NCBI RefSeq assembly: GCF_030929555.1
Contig: NZ_JAVFVT010000002.1
Location: 227,661-291,660, forward strand
Direction: 5' to 3'
From: Paenibacillus sp. LHD-117
GTDB lineage: Bacteria; Bacillota; Bacilli; Paenibacillales; Paenibacillaceae
Length of the DNA stretch: 64,000 nucleotides
The notes beneath the pieces were generated by a model. That model saw only the letters and a list, made by a program, of their open reading frames with translations. It did not search any database and was not told where the DNA came from. The position numbers and the translations under genes are program-made. Within the stretch, counting starts at the first letter, position 1. Each line of letters starts with the position of its first letter. Below are positions 23,942-31,774 of the stretch, piece by piece.

Positions 23942-24851
23942 GAGAATCCGCCTCCTTCTTGTTGACCTGTGCTTCCGTCGGCATGCGGACGGCGGATTCC
24001 AGTATAGGAACGCGTTTGATAACCTCGATTCCTTTCCCGCTCTCCCGGTCTTGCGGAATAAGGAATACGGCCAGCCTGCCGTCGTTCATGTCGAGCTTCG
24101 CCATCGGAATAAGGGCCGGCTCCCCGTCGTCGCGATAAACCCCAAGGATCGTGGCCAAATCATACAAGATCGCCTGCCTTTGCCCCAAGTTCGTCAGCGT
24201 CACCTTCGCATTCGGATTGCGCGGCGTCAGCACGAAACCGATTCCACGCTCCGCGATGATGGCCTGATTGTTCTTCAGACCCACGTTCATGATATAAATG
24301 TCGTCAACGAACAAGTCCGGACCGTCGACCCGGACATTCGCCGCATGTACCCCTGCAATATGGTCTATCGAATGCCCCGACTTCAGCTTCATGACGACAA
24401 GAAGCGTTAGGACTCCAGCGCCTAGTCCGAACCAGACGTTCAGGAGGATCGCAAACAGGCTGGTGACGAGCGCCGACATAATGACCAAATAATTGCGCCC
24501 TTCGAAAACCATTGCTATTCCTTCTATATATGTAGAACCGCGGCTCACCAGCTCCATATCGTCAATCTTCGTAAGCGTCTCCCTCTCCATTTTGCGAACG
24601 TCCCTGAATTGCTGAGCGGCCAAACTCAGGAACGTGATGGCCGTATAATCCTTGTTGAACAGCGCCGGCACGGCTACCGCACCCAGAGCGGCGGCGATCA
24701 CGCCGAGCGAGACGTGAATGATCCTTCCGTGCGGATAGGTTGGATATTGCCTGTAGTCCGTCTTTAGCAGAAGCAATCTGGCGATCAGGCCGAATACGAT
24801 GCCAATAAGCACGCCTACAAGATGGCGGTTTTGTTCCAAGTAGCCGAGCAT
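23934..24851 (-). CDS. YIEGIA-domain membrane protein
   Basis: A 305-residue integral membrane protein with N-terminal helices (about 10-28, 48-70) and further helices near 135-165, followed by a soluble C-terminal domain. It contains the name-giving motif TYIEGIA near residue 108. It sits one base after the yphA-like gene and overlaps the small capping gene, so the three look like one unit. Homologues are restricted to spore formers as far as I know, so a sporulation function is plausible but not shown by the sequence. Confidence 0.8.
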   Translation of the reverse strand: MLGYLEQNRHLVGVLIGIVFGLIARLLLLKTDYRQYPTYPHGRIIHVSLGVIAAALGAVAVPALFNKDYTAITFLSLAAQQFRDVRKMERETLTKIDDMELVSRGSTYIEGIAMVFEGRNYLVIMSALVTSLFAILLNVWFGLGAGVLTLLVVMKLKSGHSIDHIAGVHAANVRVDGPDLFVDDIYIMNVGLKNNQAIIAERGIGFVLTPRNPNAKVTLTNLGQRQAILYDLATILGVYRDDGEPALIPMAKLDMNDGRLAVFLIPQDRESGKGIEVIKRVPILESAVRMPTEAQVNKKEADSHG

Positions 24852-24852
24852 G

Positions 24853-25494
24853 TTATTCCCTTCCTCCCCTTATCCCGACCCAGGTCCGGCCGACGATCGC
24901 TCCCGCGTAACGGACGCAACGAATCGCCAGCGTACTGCAACAAGCGGCCGATAACGCCAGACTGTACGAATCCCACCAATTCAGCGAACCGATCAGCGCC
25001 GTATAAGCCCCATTCTCCAGCCATGCGCTGATTGCATCGCCGAAGACGGCGCACCATAACAAAGCGCCTGCTTGATATCGGATGTTCATCGTAAAGATAC
25101 AGCATAACAAACCGCATAAGAGCGGCGCGTCCCAGCACGGTTCCAGCCAATATAAGACCGGGTCATGGGTATACAGGCTCCGGATGCTGCCCCAGATGAT
25201 CGCGAGCATGAAGATACACAATACCAAATAACCGCGATGTCCCTTATTGTCTTTGAACGCAAGCGCAATCAAGCTGGCGGCCAAAAGGACTAATACCGCG
25301 CCATGAAGATTCACGAACGGGTAACGGGGGAAAGGCATCCACCAAAATCGATAAAGCGCCGCGGCCGCCATCGCGCAGGTCATGACAACCGCAGTAGCCG
25401 ACCGCAGCTTCGGTGCGATATAAGGCTTCCAGCCCGTCGCGAACAAGATTGTGATGACCAAAGCTAACCAAACCGACAAATAACCGGGAATCAT
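24853..25494 (-). CDS. YphA-like membrane protein
   Basis: A 213-residue polytopic membrane protein starting MIPGYLSVWLALVIT. Six or seven hydrophobic helices span nearly the whole length; the charged C-terminal tail is short. Position between the YIEGIA gene and the S1-domain gene matches B. subtilis yphA. I chose the ATG at 25494, after GAGAGGTGAAGG, over a longer frame. Its function is unknown. Confidence 0.7.
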   Translation of the reverse strand: MIPGYLSVWLALVITILFATGWKPYIAPKLRSATAVVMTCAMAAAALYRFWWMPFPRYPFVNLHGAVLVLLAASLIALAFKDNKGHRGYLVLCIFMLAIIWGSIRSLYTHDPVLYWLEPCWDAPLLCGLLCCIFTMNIRYQAGALLWCAVFGDAISAWLENGAYTALIGSLNWWDSYSLALSAACCSTLAIRCVRYAGAIVGRTWVGIRGGRE

Positions 25495-25533
25495 TAATCC
25501 TTCACCTCTCGTATCCCCTATTATGCGCCAATG

Positions 25534-25575
25534 GAAAAAGGCTATTCCTGCGTCGAAACGCGGGAATAGCCTTCT
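25534..25575 (-). terminator. intrinsic terminator after the S1-domain gene
   Basis: AAGGCTATTCCCGCG and CGCAGGAATAGCCTT pair with a short loop, followed by T residues on the minus strand, about 35 bases past the stop at 25609. Confidence 0.85.
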
Positions 25576-25608
25576 TGTCACCCTAATGAACGAATTAAGG
25601 TTATAATC

Positions 25609-26865
25609 CTATTTCAGCTTGCTGAGTTTGTCGCCGAAGCGCTCGCCCAAGGAATAGCTCATGCTGGAGCTGTTCAAGCTAACGTTCGGGTTGTTGATTT
25701 CTTCCATTTTTGGAGCGCGAGGCGCGCGAGGCGCACGATCCCGATCACGTTCTTGTCTAGGAGCGGCTTCCGTTTGCTCAGGCGCTTCTTCCGTTTCTTT
25801 GATGCTCAGGGATACGCGTTTCTCGGCCGGGTTGAAGTCAAGAACCTTGGCTTTCACTTCTTGACCTTCCTTCAGCACTTCGAACGGTGTCGCAACGTGG
25901 CGGTGAGCGATCTGGGAAATATGAACCAATCCCTCTACGCCAGGAGCGATCTCGACGAATGCTCCGAATGTCACGATGCGGCGAACCGTACCCGTCACGA
26001 TATCGCCGATGTTGAATTGGCCGGCAGCGGAATCCCATGGACCAGGTTGAGCCGCTTTGATACTGAGGCTGATTTTGCCTGCAGCCGGATCGACTTTAAG
26101 TACTTTCACGCGTACCGCTTGGCCTTCGGACACAACATCCTTAGGATGAGCGACATGCTGCCACGACAGCTCGGATACGTGAACCAGACCGTCGATTCCG
26201 CCGATATCCACGAACGCGCCGAACGGAGTCAGGCGTTGAACCGTACCTTCAAGCTCTTGGCCCGCTACAAGGTTGTTCATGATTTGTTGTTTGTTTTGTT
26301 CGAATTCAGCGTCCAAAACTTCTTTCTGGGACAGGATCACTTTTTTGTTCTCCAGATCCAGTTCTTTTACTTTCACGCGAAGCGTGCGTCCTTTGTAGTT
26401 GCTGAAGTCTTCTACGAAGTGACGCTCAACCATGGATGCAGGAATAAATCCGCGAACGCCTACGTCCGCCACAAGTCCGCCTTTTACCACGTCGGCAACC
26501 GTTACTTCGAATACTTCGCCGCTCTCGAAACGGCTTTGAAGCTCTTCCCAGCCCTTCTCGGAATCAACGAGCTTCTTCGAAAGCACGAGGCTTTCTTTGT
26601 TGTCGTCGATGCTAACGACCTTCAACTCAACCTCTTGGCCGACTTGAACTGCGTCGTTCGCGTTCTCGAGTTGTACGGAAGAAAGTTCGCGAAGCGGAAT
26701 AACACCGTCATATTTATATCCAAGGCTTACGTAAGCTTGGTTATCTTCGATTTTGACGATTGTACCCTTAACGGAGTCGCCTTTCTTCAAAGAAACGAAA
26801 TTGTCCATTGCGTCCTGGCTCACTTCCTCCGCAACGGTTTCTTGCACATTGATCTCTTCTGACAT
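25609..26865 (-). CDS. rpsA: 30S ribosomal protein S1 homologue (YpfD type)
   Basis: RNA-binding protein with four S1 (OB-fold) repeats, roughly at residues 25-95, 105-175, 190-260 and 275-345, each with the VxxGxVxxI...GAFVDIGG...GLVHVSE pattern. The 418-residue length fits the Gram-positive four-repeat form (YpfD in B. subtilis), not the six-repeat enterobacterial S1. The C-terminal tail has a charged RERDRDRAPRAPRAP segment. The ATG follows GAGGAGGTTATTTCA. It lies downstream of cmk and plsC, the usual context for this gene. Confidence 0.92.
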   Translation of the reverse strand: MSEEINVQETVAEEVSQDAMDNFVSLKKGDSVKGTIVKIEDNQAYVSLGYKYDGVIPLRELSSVQLENANDAVQVGQEVELKVVSIDDNKESLVLSKKLVDSEKGWEELQSRFESGEVFEVTVADVVKGGLVADVGVRGFIPASMVERHFVEDFSNYKGRTLRVKVKELDLENKKVILSQKEVLDAEFEQNKQQIMNNLVAGQELEGTVQRLTPFGAFVDIGGIDGLVHVSELSWQHVAHPKDVVSEGQAVRVKVLKVDPAAGKISLSIKAAQPGPWDSAAGQFNIGDIVTGTVRRIVTFGAFVEIAPGVEGLVHISQIAHRHVATPFEVLKEGQEVKAKVLDFNPAEKRVSLSIKETEEAPEQTEAAPRQERDRDRAPRAPRAPKMEEINNPNVSLNSSSMSYSLGERFGDKLSKLK

Positions 26866-26940
26866 TGAAATAACCTCCTCAATTCTAACCCCAACTTTAT
26901 TTAAACCCGCACCGATCGCTCGGGCGGCATTTAAAACAAC

Positions 26941-27516
26941 TTAATGATACTGCGCTGCAACCTCTTGGATCCGGGTCATGACGGCTTCCGTTACTTGCTC
27001 GAGCATATCCGGCGATGATTCATCAATGAGTGCTGTAAGATCGAGCGGCTCTCCGTAACAGACTAACGTCTTGCGAAATAGTTTATACTCGCCCACAATG
27101 GCTACCGGAACGATAGTCGCCCCGCTTCGGATCGCGATCATTGCGGTGCCTTTCTTCGCGGCGCCGGCATTATTGCGTGAACCTTCCGGGAATATCCCGA
27201 GAACGTTGCCGGCTTTCAGCAATGTGATCGCGGACTTGATGGCTTCCTTGCTGACGCCTCCGCGCTTGACCGGGAATGCGCCGAAAGCGCTGATCAAAGG
27301 ACCGAGCACCGGTACTTTAAACAATTCTTCCTTGGCCATGAAGTTCACCTTGCGCGGTACGAGCACGCCAATCGTTGGCGGATCCAGATTGCTGATATGG
27401 TTGGATGCGAGTACCACGGGTCCGCTTGCCGGAATGTGATGCAGACCTCTCGCTTCCAATCGGAACAATAGCCGGTACAAGACTCTAAGCAGGAAGCGGA
27501 AAATGACGTATAACAT
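26941..27516 (-). CDS. plsC: 1-acyl-sn-glycerol-3-phosphate acyltransferase
   Basis: Adds the second acyl chain to lysophosphatidate. The 191 residues have a hydrophobic N-terminal helix, the catalytic NHISNLDP (HX4D) motif near 37-44, the EELFKVPVLG segment and FPEGSRN near 108-114. It starts three bases after the cmk stop. Together with plsY and gpsA in the same window this covers most steps from DHAP to phosphatidate. Confidence 0.93.
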   Translation of the reverse strand: MLYVIFRFLLRVLYRLLFRLEARGLHHIPASGPVVLASNHISNLDPPTIGVLVPRKVNFMAKEELFKVPVLGPLISAFGAFPVKRGGVSKEAIKSAITLLKAGNVLGIFPEGSRNNAGAAKKGTAMIAIRSGATIVPVAIVGEYKLFRKTLVCYGEPLDLTALIDESSPDMLEQVTEAVMTRIQEVAAQYH

Positions 27517-27519
27517 AGT

Positions 27520-28218
27520 TTACTTCGCCTCCGCCAATTTGGTTCGGCTTAATTGCACGATTGAAGAAACGACTTCTTCGATCGTCATTCCGCTGCTGTC
27601 CAGCTCGATCGCGTCAGTCGCCCGGATAAGGGGAGAAATTTCTCGTCCTTCATCCAGCCTGTCCCGCTCCGCGATCTCGGATTCCAGCTGATCTAGCGTG
27701 ATGGCCGCGTTATCGCCAAGCTCATTGAACCTGCGCAGCGCGCGATCGCGAACGGATGCCGTAAGGAAAATCTTCAATTCCGCGTTCGGAAGCACGTGCG
27801 TGCCTATGTCTCGTCCGTCCATGACGACGCCCTTGCGCACCGCGAGATCCCGCTGCATCCGGCTTAGCACGCTTCTAACGACGCCGCTAGCCGCGAAATA
27901 AGAAACTTGGACGGTAACTTCCCGCGAACGAATCTTGTCCGTCACGTCTTCGCCGTTCACGAATACGGATTGCCCGCGTTCGCCCGGCTCCAGCTCGATC
28001 CGTATCGATTGCATCAGCTGCGATAGCGGTTCGTGCTGCTCTGCCGATATCGATAAGCGCTGCGCGCTAAACGTTACGGCTCGATACATCGCTCCGGTAT
28101 CGATGTACACATACCCTAATTGTCCGGCGACCAACCTTGCAACCGTGCTCTTGCCGGCGCCTGCCGGCCCGTCAATCGCGATATTGATGCGGTCGCTGTC
28201 GCCATCTAGCTGCGCCAC
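27520..28218 (-). CDS. cmk: cytidylate kinase
   Basis: Phosphorylates CMP and dCMP with ATP. The 232 residues contain the P-loop GPAGAGKST near 17-25, YIDTGAMYRA, the MDGRDIGT motif near 128-135 and a C-terminal arginine-rich lid. It starts with GTG at 28218, ten bases after GGAGG. The first ten residues before INIAIDGPAG are a non-conserved extension. Confidence 0.95.
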   Translation of the reverse strand: MAQLDGDSDRINIAIDGPAGAGKSTVARLVAGQLGYVYIDTGAMYRAVTFSAQRLSISAEQHEPLSQLMQSIRIELEPGERGQSVFVNGEDVTDKIRSREVTVQVSYFAASGVVRSVLSRMQRDLAVRKGVVMDGRDIGTHVLPNAELKIFLTASVRDRALRRFNELGDNAAITLDQLESEIAERDRLDEGREISPLIRATDAIELDSSGMTIEEVVSSIVQLSRTKLAEAK

Positions 28219-28288
28219 TTGCGGTCTACCTCCTTTGAATCAGGACGGCCTCTTCTCTCTAAGCTCCGGGGTGATGCCGGTGTTCAAA

Positions 28289-28311
28289 GAAAAAGCAGGC
28301 ATTGCCTGCGA
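28289..28311 (-). terminator. intrinsic terminator between the DUF5359 gene and cmk
   Basis: CGCAGGC and GCCTGC with a short AAT loop, followed by five T residues on the minus strand. It separates the DUF5359 gene from cmk. Confidence 0.7.
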
Positions 28312-28358
28312 ACGTGAAAATTATACCACACAACGCCCCGAGATGCAAAAGAGAAGCG

Positions 28359-28556
28359 CTAGCTCAGGCGGGTTCCCTCCCACCGATCCGCGCTTGTCAG
28401 GAAGTGTCGAATCGCGTCATTTTGTATCGCCAGTTGGGATAGCGCAATGAGCGCGATTAAAATGATGACTGCTCTTAGTAGCCACCGGCTGAACCTATCG
28501 GACCATTCCACGAAATGATCTCTTTGCTCTGGCAATCGCTGCGGTTTCTTGGGCAT
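28359..28556 (-). CDS. DUF5359 family small membrane protein (YpfB-like, 65 aa)
   Basis: A 65-residue protein with a basic N-terminus (MPKKPQRLPEQRD), one membrane helix (about 28-46) and a short outer tail. It corresponds in position and size to B. subtilis ypfB, between cmk and ypfA. The ATG at 28556 has GGAGGTGTTCCT before it; the longer frame has no reason to be used. Function unknown. Confidence 0.7.
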   Translation of the reverse strand: MPKKPQRLPEQRDHFVEWSDRFSRWLLRAVIILIALIALSQLAIQNDAIRHFLTSADRWEGTRLS

Positions 28557-28623
28557 AGGAACACCTCCATGCGTCAACCGAATGTCAACCTAAGGATATG
28601 TTCCCTCCCTGGAACGGAATTAT

Positions 28624-29280
28624 TCATCGATTCCGATATTCCAGCTGCCTCTCGAAACAGAACCGTATAATCTTCTGCCTTTCGGTATCGCTGATGCTCA
28701 AAAACTTGATCATCGCTTGCTTGCGTCCCGTCTCCAGCGTATTGACCCGGATGACCTCGCCCGTGAACGTGACATGCTCGATCGTGCCGTTCTTGTACGG
28801 CACAAGCAGCCAGCATTCCAATTGAGTTTCGCTTCTTATTCCCCACTTGCCGTCGCAGATGAAGGAGATGCCTCCTCCTCCAACGTCGTCCGTCTTGCAT
28901 AGGAACCGCTCGTGACTGCCGATCTTCACCGCAAGCTCCAGCTCTGCCGGAACGCGCAGGAAGCTTCTGCGCTGCACCTTCGTCATTCGTTCCGGATCGG
29001 GCCTTAGCAGCTTGACGAGCCGGATGACGCCGTCTTCCTTGAAGCCGACGACATGCGAATCGAAGTAATGCTTCACCCCGTCGGAAGAAAGGAAGTATAC
29101 GGACAGCTCGTCCCCTAGAAACAACCGCTTCATCCTGCCGGTCTTCTCGTTCAGAGGATACTCGATCAGCAAGGCACCCTCTTCTTCGTCGGCGATTCTG
29201 GAGCGGTACTCCAGGGCTGCTTCCGATTCGTCGGAAGAAGCGATTTGATAATAAAGCATACCATTGACTTTAGGCAGCAA
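28624..29280 (-). CDS. motI: PilZ-domain c-di-GMP receptor (YpfA/MotI type)
   Basis: A YcgR-like flagellar brake: an N-terminal YcgR-type domain (about 1-90) and a C-terminal PilZ domain. The c-di-GMP signature is present as RRSFLR (R-x3-R) and, about 30 residues later, DDVGGGGISF. B. subtilis YpfA/MotI binds MotA and stops the flagellum when c-di-GMP is high. I choose the TTG at 29280, seven bases after GGGGGGA: the in-frame ATG at 29307 overlaps a consensus -10 element and so is probably not even transcribed. From the TTG the protein has 218 residues, matching the family. Confidence 0.82.
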   Translation of the reverse strand: MLPKVNGMLYYQIASSDESEAALEYRSRIADEEEGALLIEYPLNEKTGRMKRLFLGDELSVYFLSSDGVKHYFDSHVVGFKEDGVIRLVKLLRPDPERMTKVQRRSFLRVPAELELAVKIGSHERFLCKTDDVGGGGISFICDGKWGIRSETQLECWLLVPYKNGTIEHVTFTGEVIRVNTLETGRKQAMIKFLSISDTERQKIIRFCFERQLEYRNR

Positions 29281-29305
29281 ATTGGTTCCCCCCCATATAT
29301 CAGAC

Positions 29306-29314
29306 ATTATAGCA
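29306..29314 (-). promoter_or_regulatory. extended -10 promoter of motI
   Basis: TGCTATAAT on the minus strand, about 25 bases before the TTG start chosen for motI. It overlaps the upstream ATG, which supports the internal start. Confidence 0.5.
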
Positions 29315-29394
29315 TGTCGATTTATGGGGGGCTATATCGAGATTTACAAGCGGAAGCGAGGAATCTTGCCTTGTTTGGCGTTCATTAACGCGAG

Positions 29395-30750
29395 CTATTT
29401 TTGTGCCGTTTTCTCGTCCTCGAGGGTCATCTCCTCGATCGTTTCCTCGATTCCGTTCAGCGCGTTGATATAAATCCGATACATGGAGCCGTTAATGCGT
29501 CCCGTATACTCGTAGCATAACACTTCCTCGCCCATTTCGTTTTCGATCAAGGCTAGCTGCTCGTTATTCACTTCCATATTCGGGTTGATCGCTTTTTTGG
29601 CATCGGCCTTCGTCATGATCGGGCTTGGAAGCTCGCGTTTGTGATGCTCGTAGACGTAGTCGCTTGCCTGGAGACCGACGGCTTCGCCGTTATCGAGCGC
29701 GACCTTTACGGTGAGCTTGTCCGGGTAGATCAGAACGCCGTTCTGAAGACCTACGTACGTGAAGCTGCCGGAATTGTCGTACATGTCGAAGCTGACCGCC
29801 TTCATGTCCTTGAAGCCGAAATCGTTCAGGAACTTATCGGCGGAAGCCTTGGCTTGATCGAAGCCGATCTTCTTCGCGCCGAGCTCTCTGCTCTTCATGA
29901 ACCAAATGAGTTGCCCGCCTTTTTGAGTGAAGTCCATTTGCGTCTTGAGATTCGGGTCGTTCCCGTTCGCTACCGCGGAGAAGGAAGCGTACTCGGAGCC
30001 TTGCCCGTTCTCGGCGACCTGAACCACGGACTCGTCGACGTTCATGTATTTCGCAGCTTTTTTCCTCACATCCTCCGGTTTCACGAACTCGCCGCCGAGC
30101 ATTTTGACGGTACGTTTCTCGTACATGCTGCTGACGGAAGGTCCCCAGTTCAGTTCCGGGTAAGCGCCAACCTTCTCGTTCATGGTGCGAAGACCGTCCA
30201 CGATGATATTGCCGCTCTTGGACTGATCCGACGCGATCGCGACTTCTACGTCCATCCAACGCAAATTGTTCGCCAGTACGTCGGATTGCATATGATGAAG
30301 CTCCTTCGAAATTTCATCGGACTTCTCGTACAACGCCTTAAGCGTCTTGAACTCGTCGTCCGAAAGCGGCTGCTTCGTCAAATCCCGAACGGCCGTCTTA
30401 TAGGCGAAGTTGGAAATATGGGACAGGAAATCCTCCGCCTCGGTGAACGGCAAATAGCTGAGCGGCAGCTGGCTAATCTCGTTTTGCGCTTGGCTCGTCA
30501 GACGCCAAACGTTAACAAGACCCTTGCGATGGTAACCCATGGACGTGGAATTGACGGCTAGCGTATTGCCGAGCTGTTCGTGAAGCTTGTCGACGTGGAA
30601 GGCCAGGTCGTGGAACGCGCGCTGGTATTGGTTCTCCGCTTTGATCAGGATGGAGTTTTTTTCTTGATGCTCTTGGTATCCCCAATAGATCGCGCCGATC
30701 AGAAGAATCGTGACGAGGGGGAACATGATTGAACTGAGTCTACGATACAT
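29395..30750 (-). CDS. ypeB: germination protein YpeB
   Basis: Spore protein required with the cortex-lytic enzyme SleB. The 451 residues have an N-terminal membrane anchor (about 7-25, MFPLVTILLIGAIYWG), a helical N-terminal domain and C-terminal PepSY-like repeats (KADAKKAINP near 400). I use ATG 30750, preceded by AAAGGAGCTTTTTGC; the longer frame has no site. In Bacillus sleB lies immediately upstream; here that place is taken by a 53-residue zinc-ribbon gene. Confidence 0.92.
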   Translation of the reverse strand: MYRRLSSIMFPLVTILLIGAIYWGYQEHQEKNSILIKAENQYQRAFHDLAFHVDKLHEQLGNTLAVNSTSMGYHRKGLVNVWRLTSQAQNEISQLPLSYLPFTEAEDFLSHISNFAYKTAVRDLTKQPLSDDEFKTLKALYEKSDEISKELHHMQSDVLANNLRWMDVEVAIASDQSKSGNIIVDGLRTMNEKVGAYPELNWGPSVSSMYEKRTVKMLGGEFVKPEDVRKKAAKYMNVDESVVQVAENGQGSEYASFSAVANGNDPNLKTQMDFTQKGGQLIWFMKSRELGAKKIGFDQAKASADKFLNDFGFKDMKAVSFDMYDNSGSFTYVGLQNGVLIYPDKLTVKVALDNGEAVGLQASDYVYEHHKRELPSPIMTKADAKKAINPNMEVNNEQLALIENEMGEEVLCYEYTGRINGSMYRIYINALNGIEETIEEMTLEDEKTAQK

Positions 30751-30849
30751 GCAAAAAGCTCCTTTCTGGTACCAAACCTGAGCATAGTTTGGATTTCGGA
30801 AGGGAGCTTTATGCATCGCTGTATGCTTTTGTCTTCGAAGGAACAAACG

Positions 30850-31011
30850 TCAAAATCCAGGATGCTCTTCGATATCGAGATCGTCGCTATTATTGCAAAT
30901 GCATTGTTTGAATCCCGTGTCGATCGAGCCCTTCTCGCGCCTGCCGCGCAGCACGAATTTCTCGCCGCATACATTGCAGCGAATCGTCACTTTAATACGA
31001 GCCGGTTCCAT
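30850..31011 (-). CDS. small zinc-ribbon-like protein (53 aa), unknown function
   Basis: A 53-residue open frame with four cysteines: RCNVCGEKF (C-x2-C at residues 12 and 15) and KQCICNN (C-x-C at 37 and 39), a likely zinc-binding fold. The ATG at 31011 is preceded by GAGGAGGCAGGG and the stop is TGA at 30850-30852. An acidic tail DDLDIEEH follows the second pair. It sits between prsW and ypeB. The C-x-C second pair is unusual for a zinc ribbon. No function can be assigned. Confidence 0.7.
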   Translation of the reverse strand: MEPARIKVTIRCNVCGEKFVLRGRREKGSIDTGFKQCICNNSDDLDIEEHPGF

Positions 31012-31059
31012 CCCTGCCTCCTCTTGCTTGCCAATATATAGACAGTATAGACGGTTCGT

Positions 31060-31758
31060 TCAAAGTTTAATCTCTTCCTCTCGCGCGACCAGACGGAAGG
31101 GCGACCTTGCGTTCGCGGAATTCATTTTGTGCAGACCCCATACCCATAGCCCGAGCATAAACGGCACGATGATCCACATCCAGTTCTGCTTCACCGTCAC
31201 GAGAATCCAGTCGTACATGCCATGCAGCGCGAGGGGTAATACGAGCGAAATCGCAAGGAAAATATTCGACTTCCGTTTCGAACTCGCGAATTTGGCTTTG
31301 CCCAAATAATAACCCATCATCACGCCGAACAACGCATGGCCTGATACGGGCAGCAGCGCTCTCGCCAGCAACGAGCCGAACGAGGACGGCGTATAGATCG
31401 CGTACAGCACGTTCTCCAGCGTAGCGAAGCCAAGCGAGATGGATGCCGCATACAGAATGCCGTCGTAAGGCTCGTCGAACTCGGTATGGTTGTAAATCAC
31501 GTGATAAAGCACGAACCACTTTAAAAATTCTTCTACCGCCGCCGAATTCACGAATGAAACGACGATATTCGAATCGCCGAGCCATATCTGCAGCCCTCGC
31601 TGAATGACCATAATCGGCACGACAACGAGGATGCCGAGCACGAACATTCGGACGACCATATGGATTGGTTCCGCCTCGTATCTGTCCCTCAAATATAAAT
31701 AGGTCAGCAGCGAGACGCCCGGCGCCGCCGCAGCGGTCAATATGGAGAACAACAGCAT
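31060..31758 (-). CDS. prsW: PrsW intramembrane protease
   Basis: Multi-pass membrane glutamic protease; in B. subtilis PrsW makes the first cut in anti-sigma factor RsiW. The 232 residues have about eight helices with the EExxK motif VEEFLKW (Glu76, Glu77, Lys80), FATLEN and two conserved histidines in PVSGHALFG and LALHGMYDW. I start at ATG 31758 after GCAGGGAAGC; the longer frame adds a non-hydrophobic 27-residue segment. It lies next to gudB and the zinc-ribbon gene. The substrate anti-sigma factor is not here. Confidence 0.92.
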   Translation of the reverse strand: MLLFSILTAAAAPGVSLLTYLYLRDRYEAEPIHMVVRMFVLGILVVVPIMVIQRGLQIWLGDSNIVVSFVNSAAVEEFLKWFVLYHVIYNHTEFDEPYDGILYAASISLGFATLENVLYAIYTPSSFGSLLARALLPVSGHALFGVMMGYYLGKAKFASSKRKSNIFLAISLVLPLALHGMYDWILVTVKQNWMWIIVPFMLGLWVWGLHKMNSANARSPFRLVAREEEIKL

Positions 31759-31774
31759 TGCTTCCCTGCTTTCT

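Noticed and set aside
30850..31011. Anti-TRAP (RtpA), suggested by the 53-residue length and cysteines
   Set aside because: Anti-TRAP has DnaJ-type CxxCxGxG pairs. This protein has CxxC and CxC in a different arrangement and is far from the trp genes.
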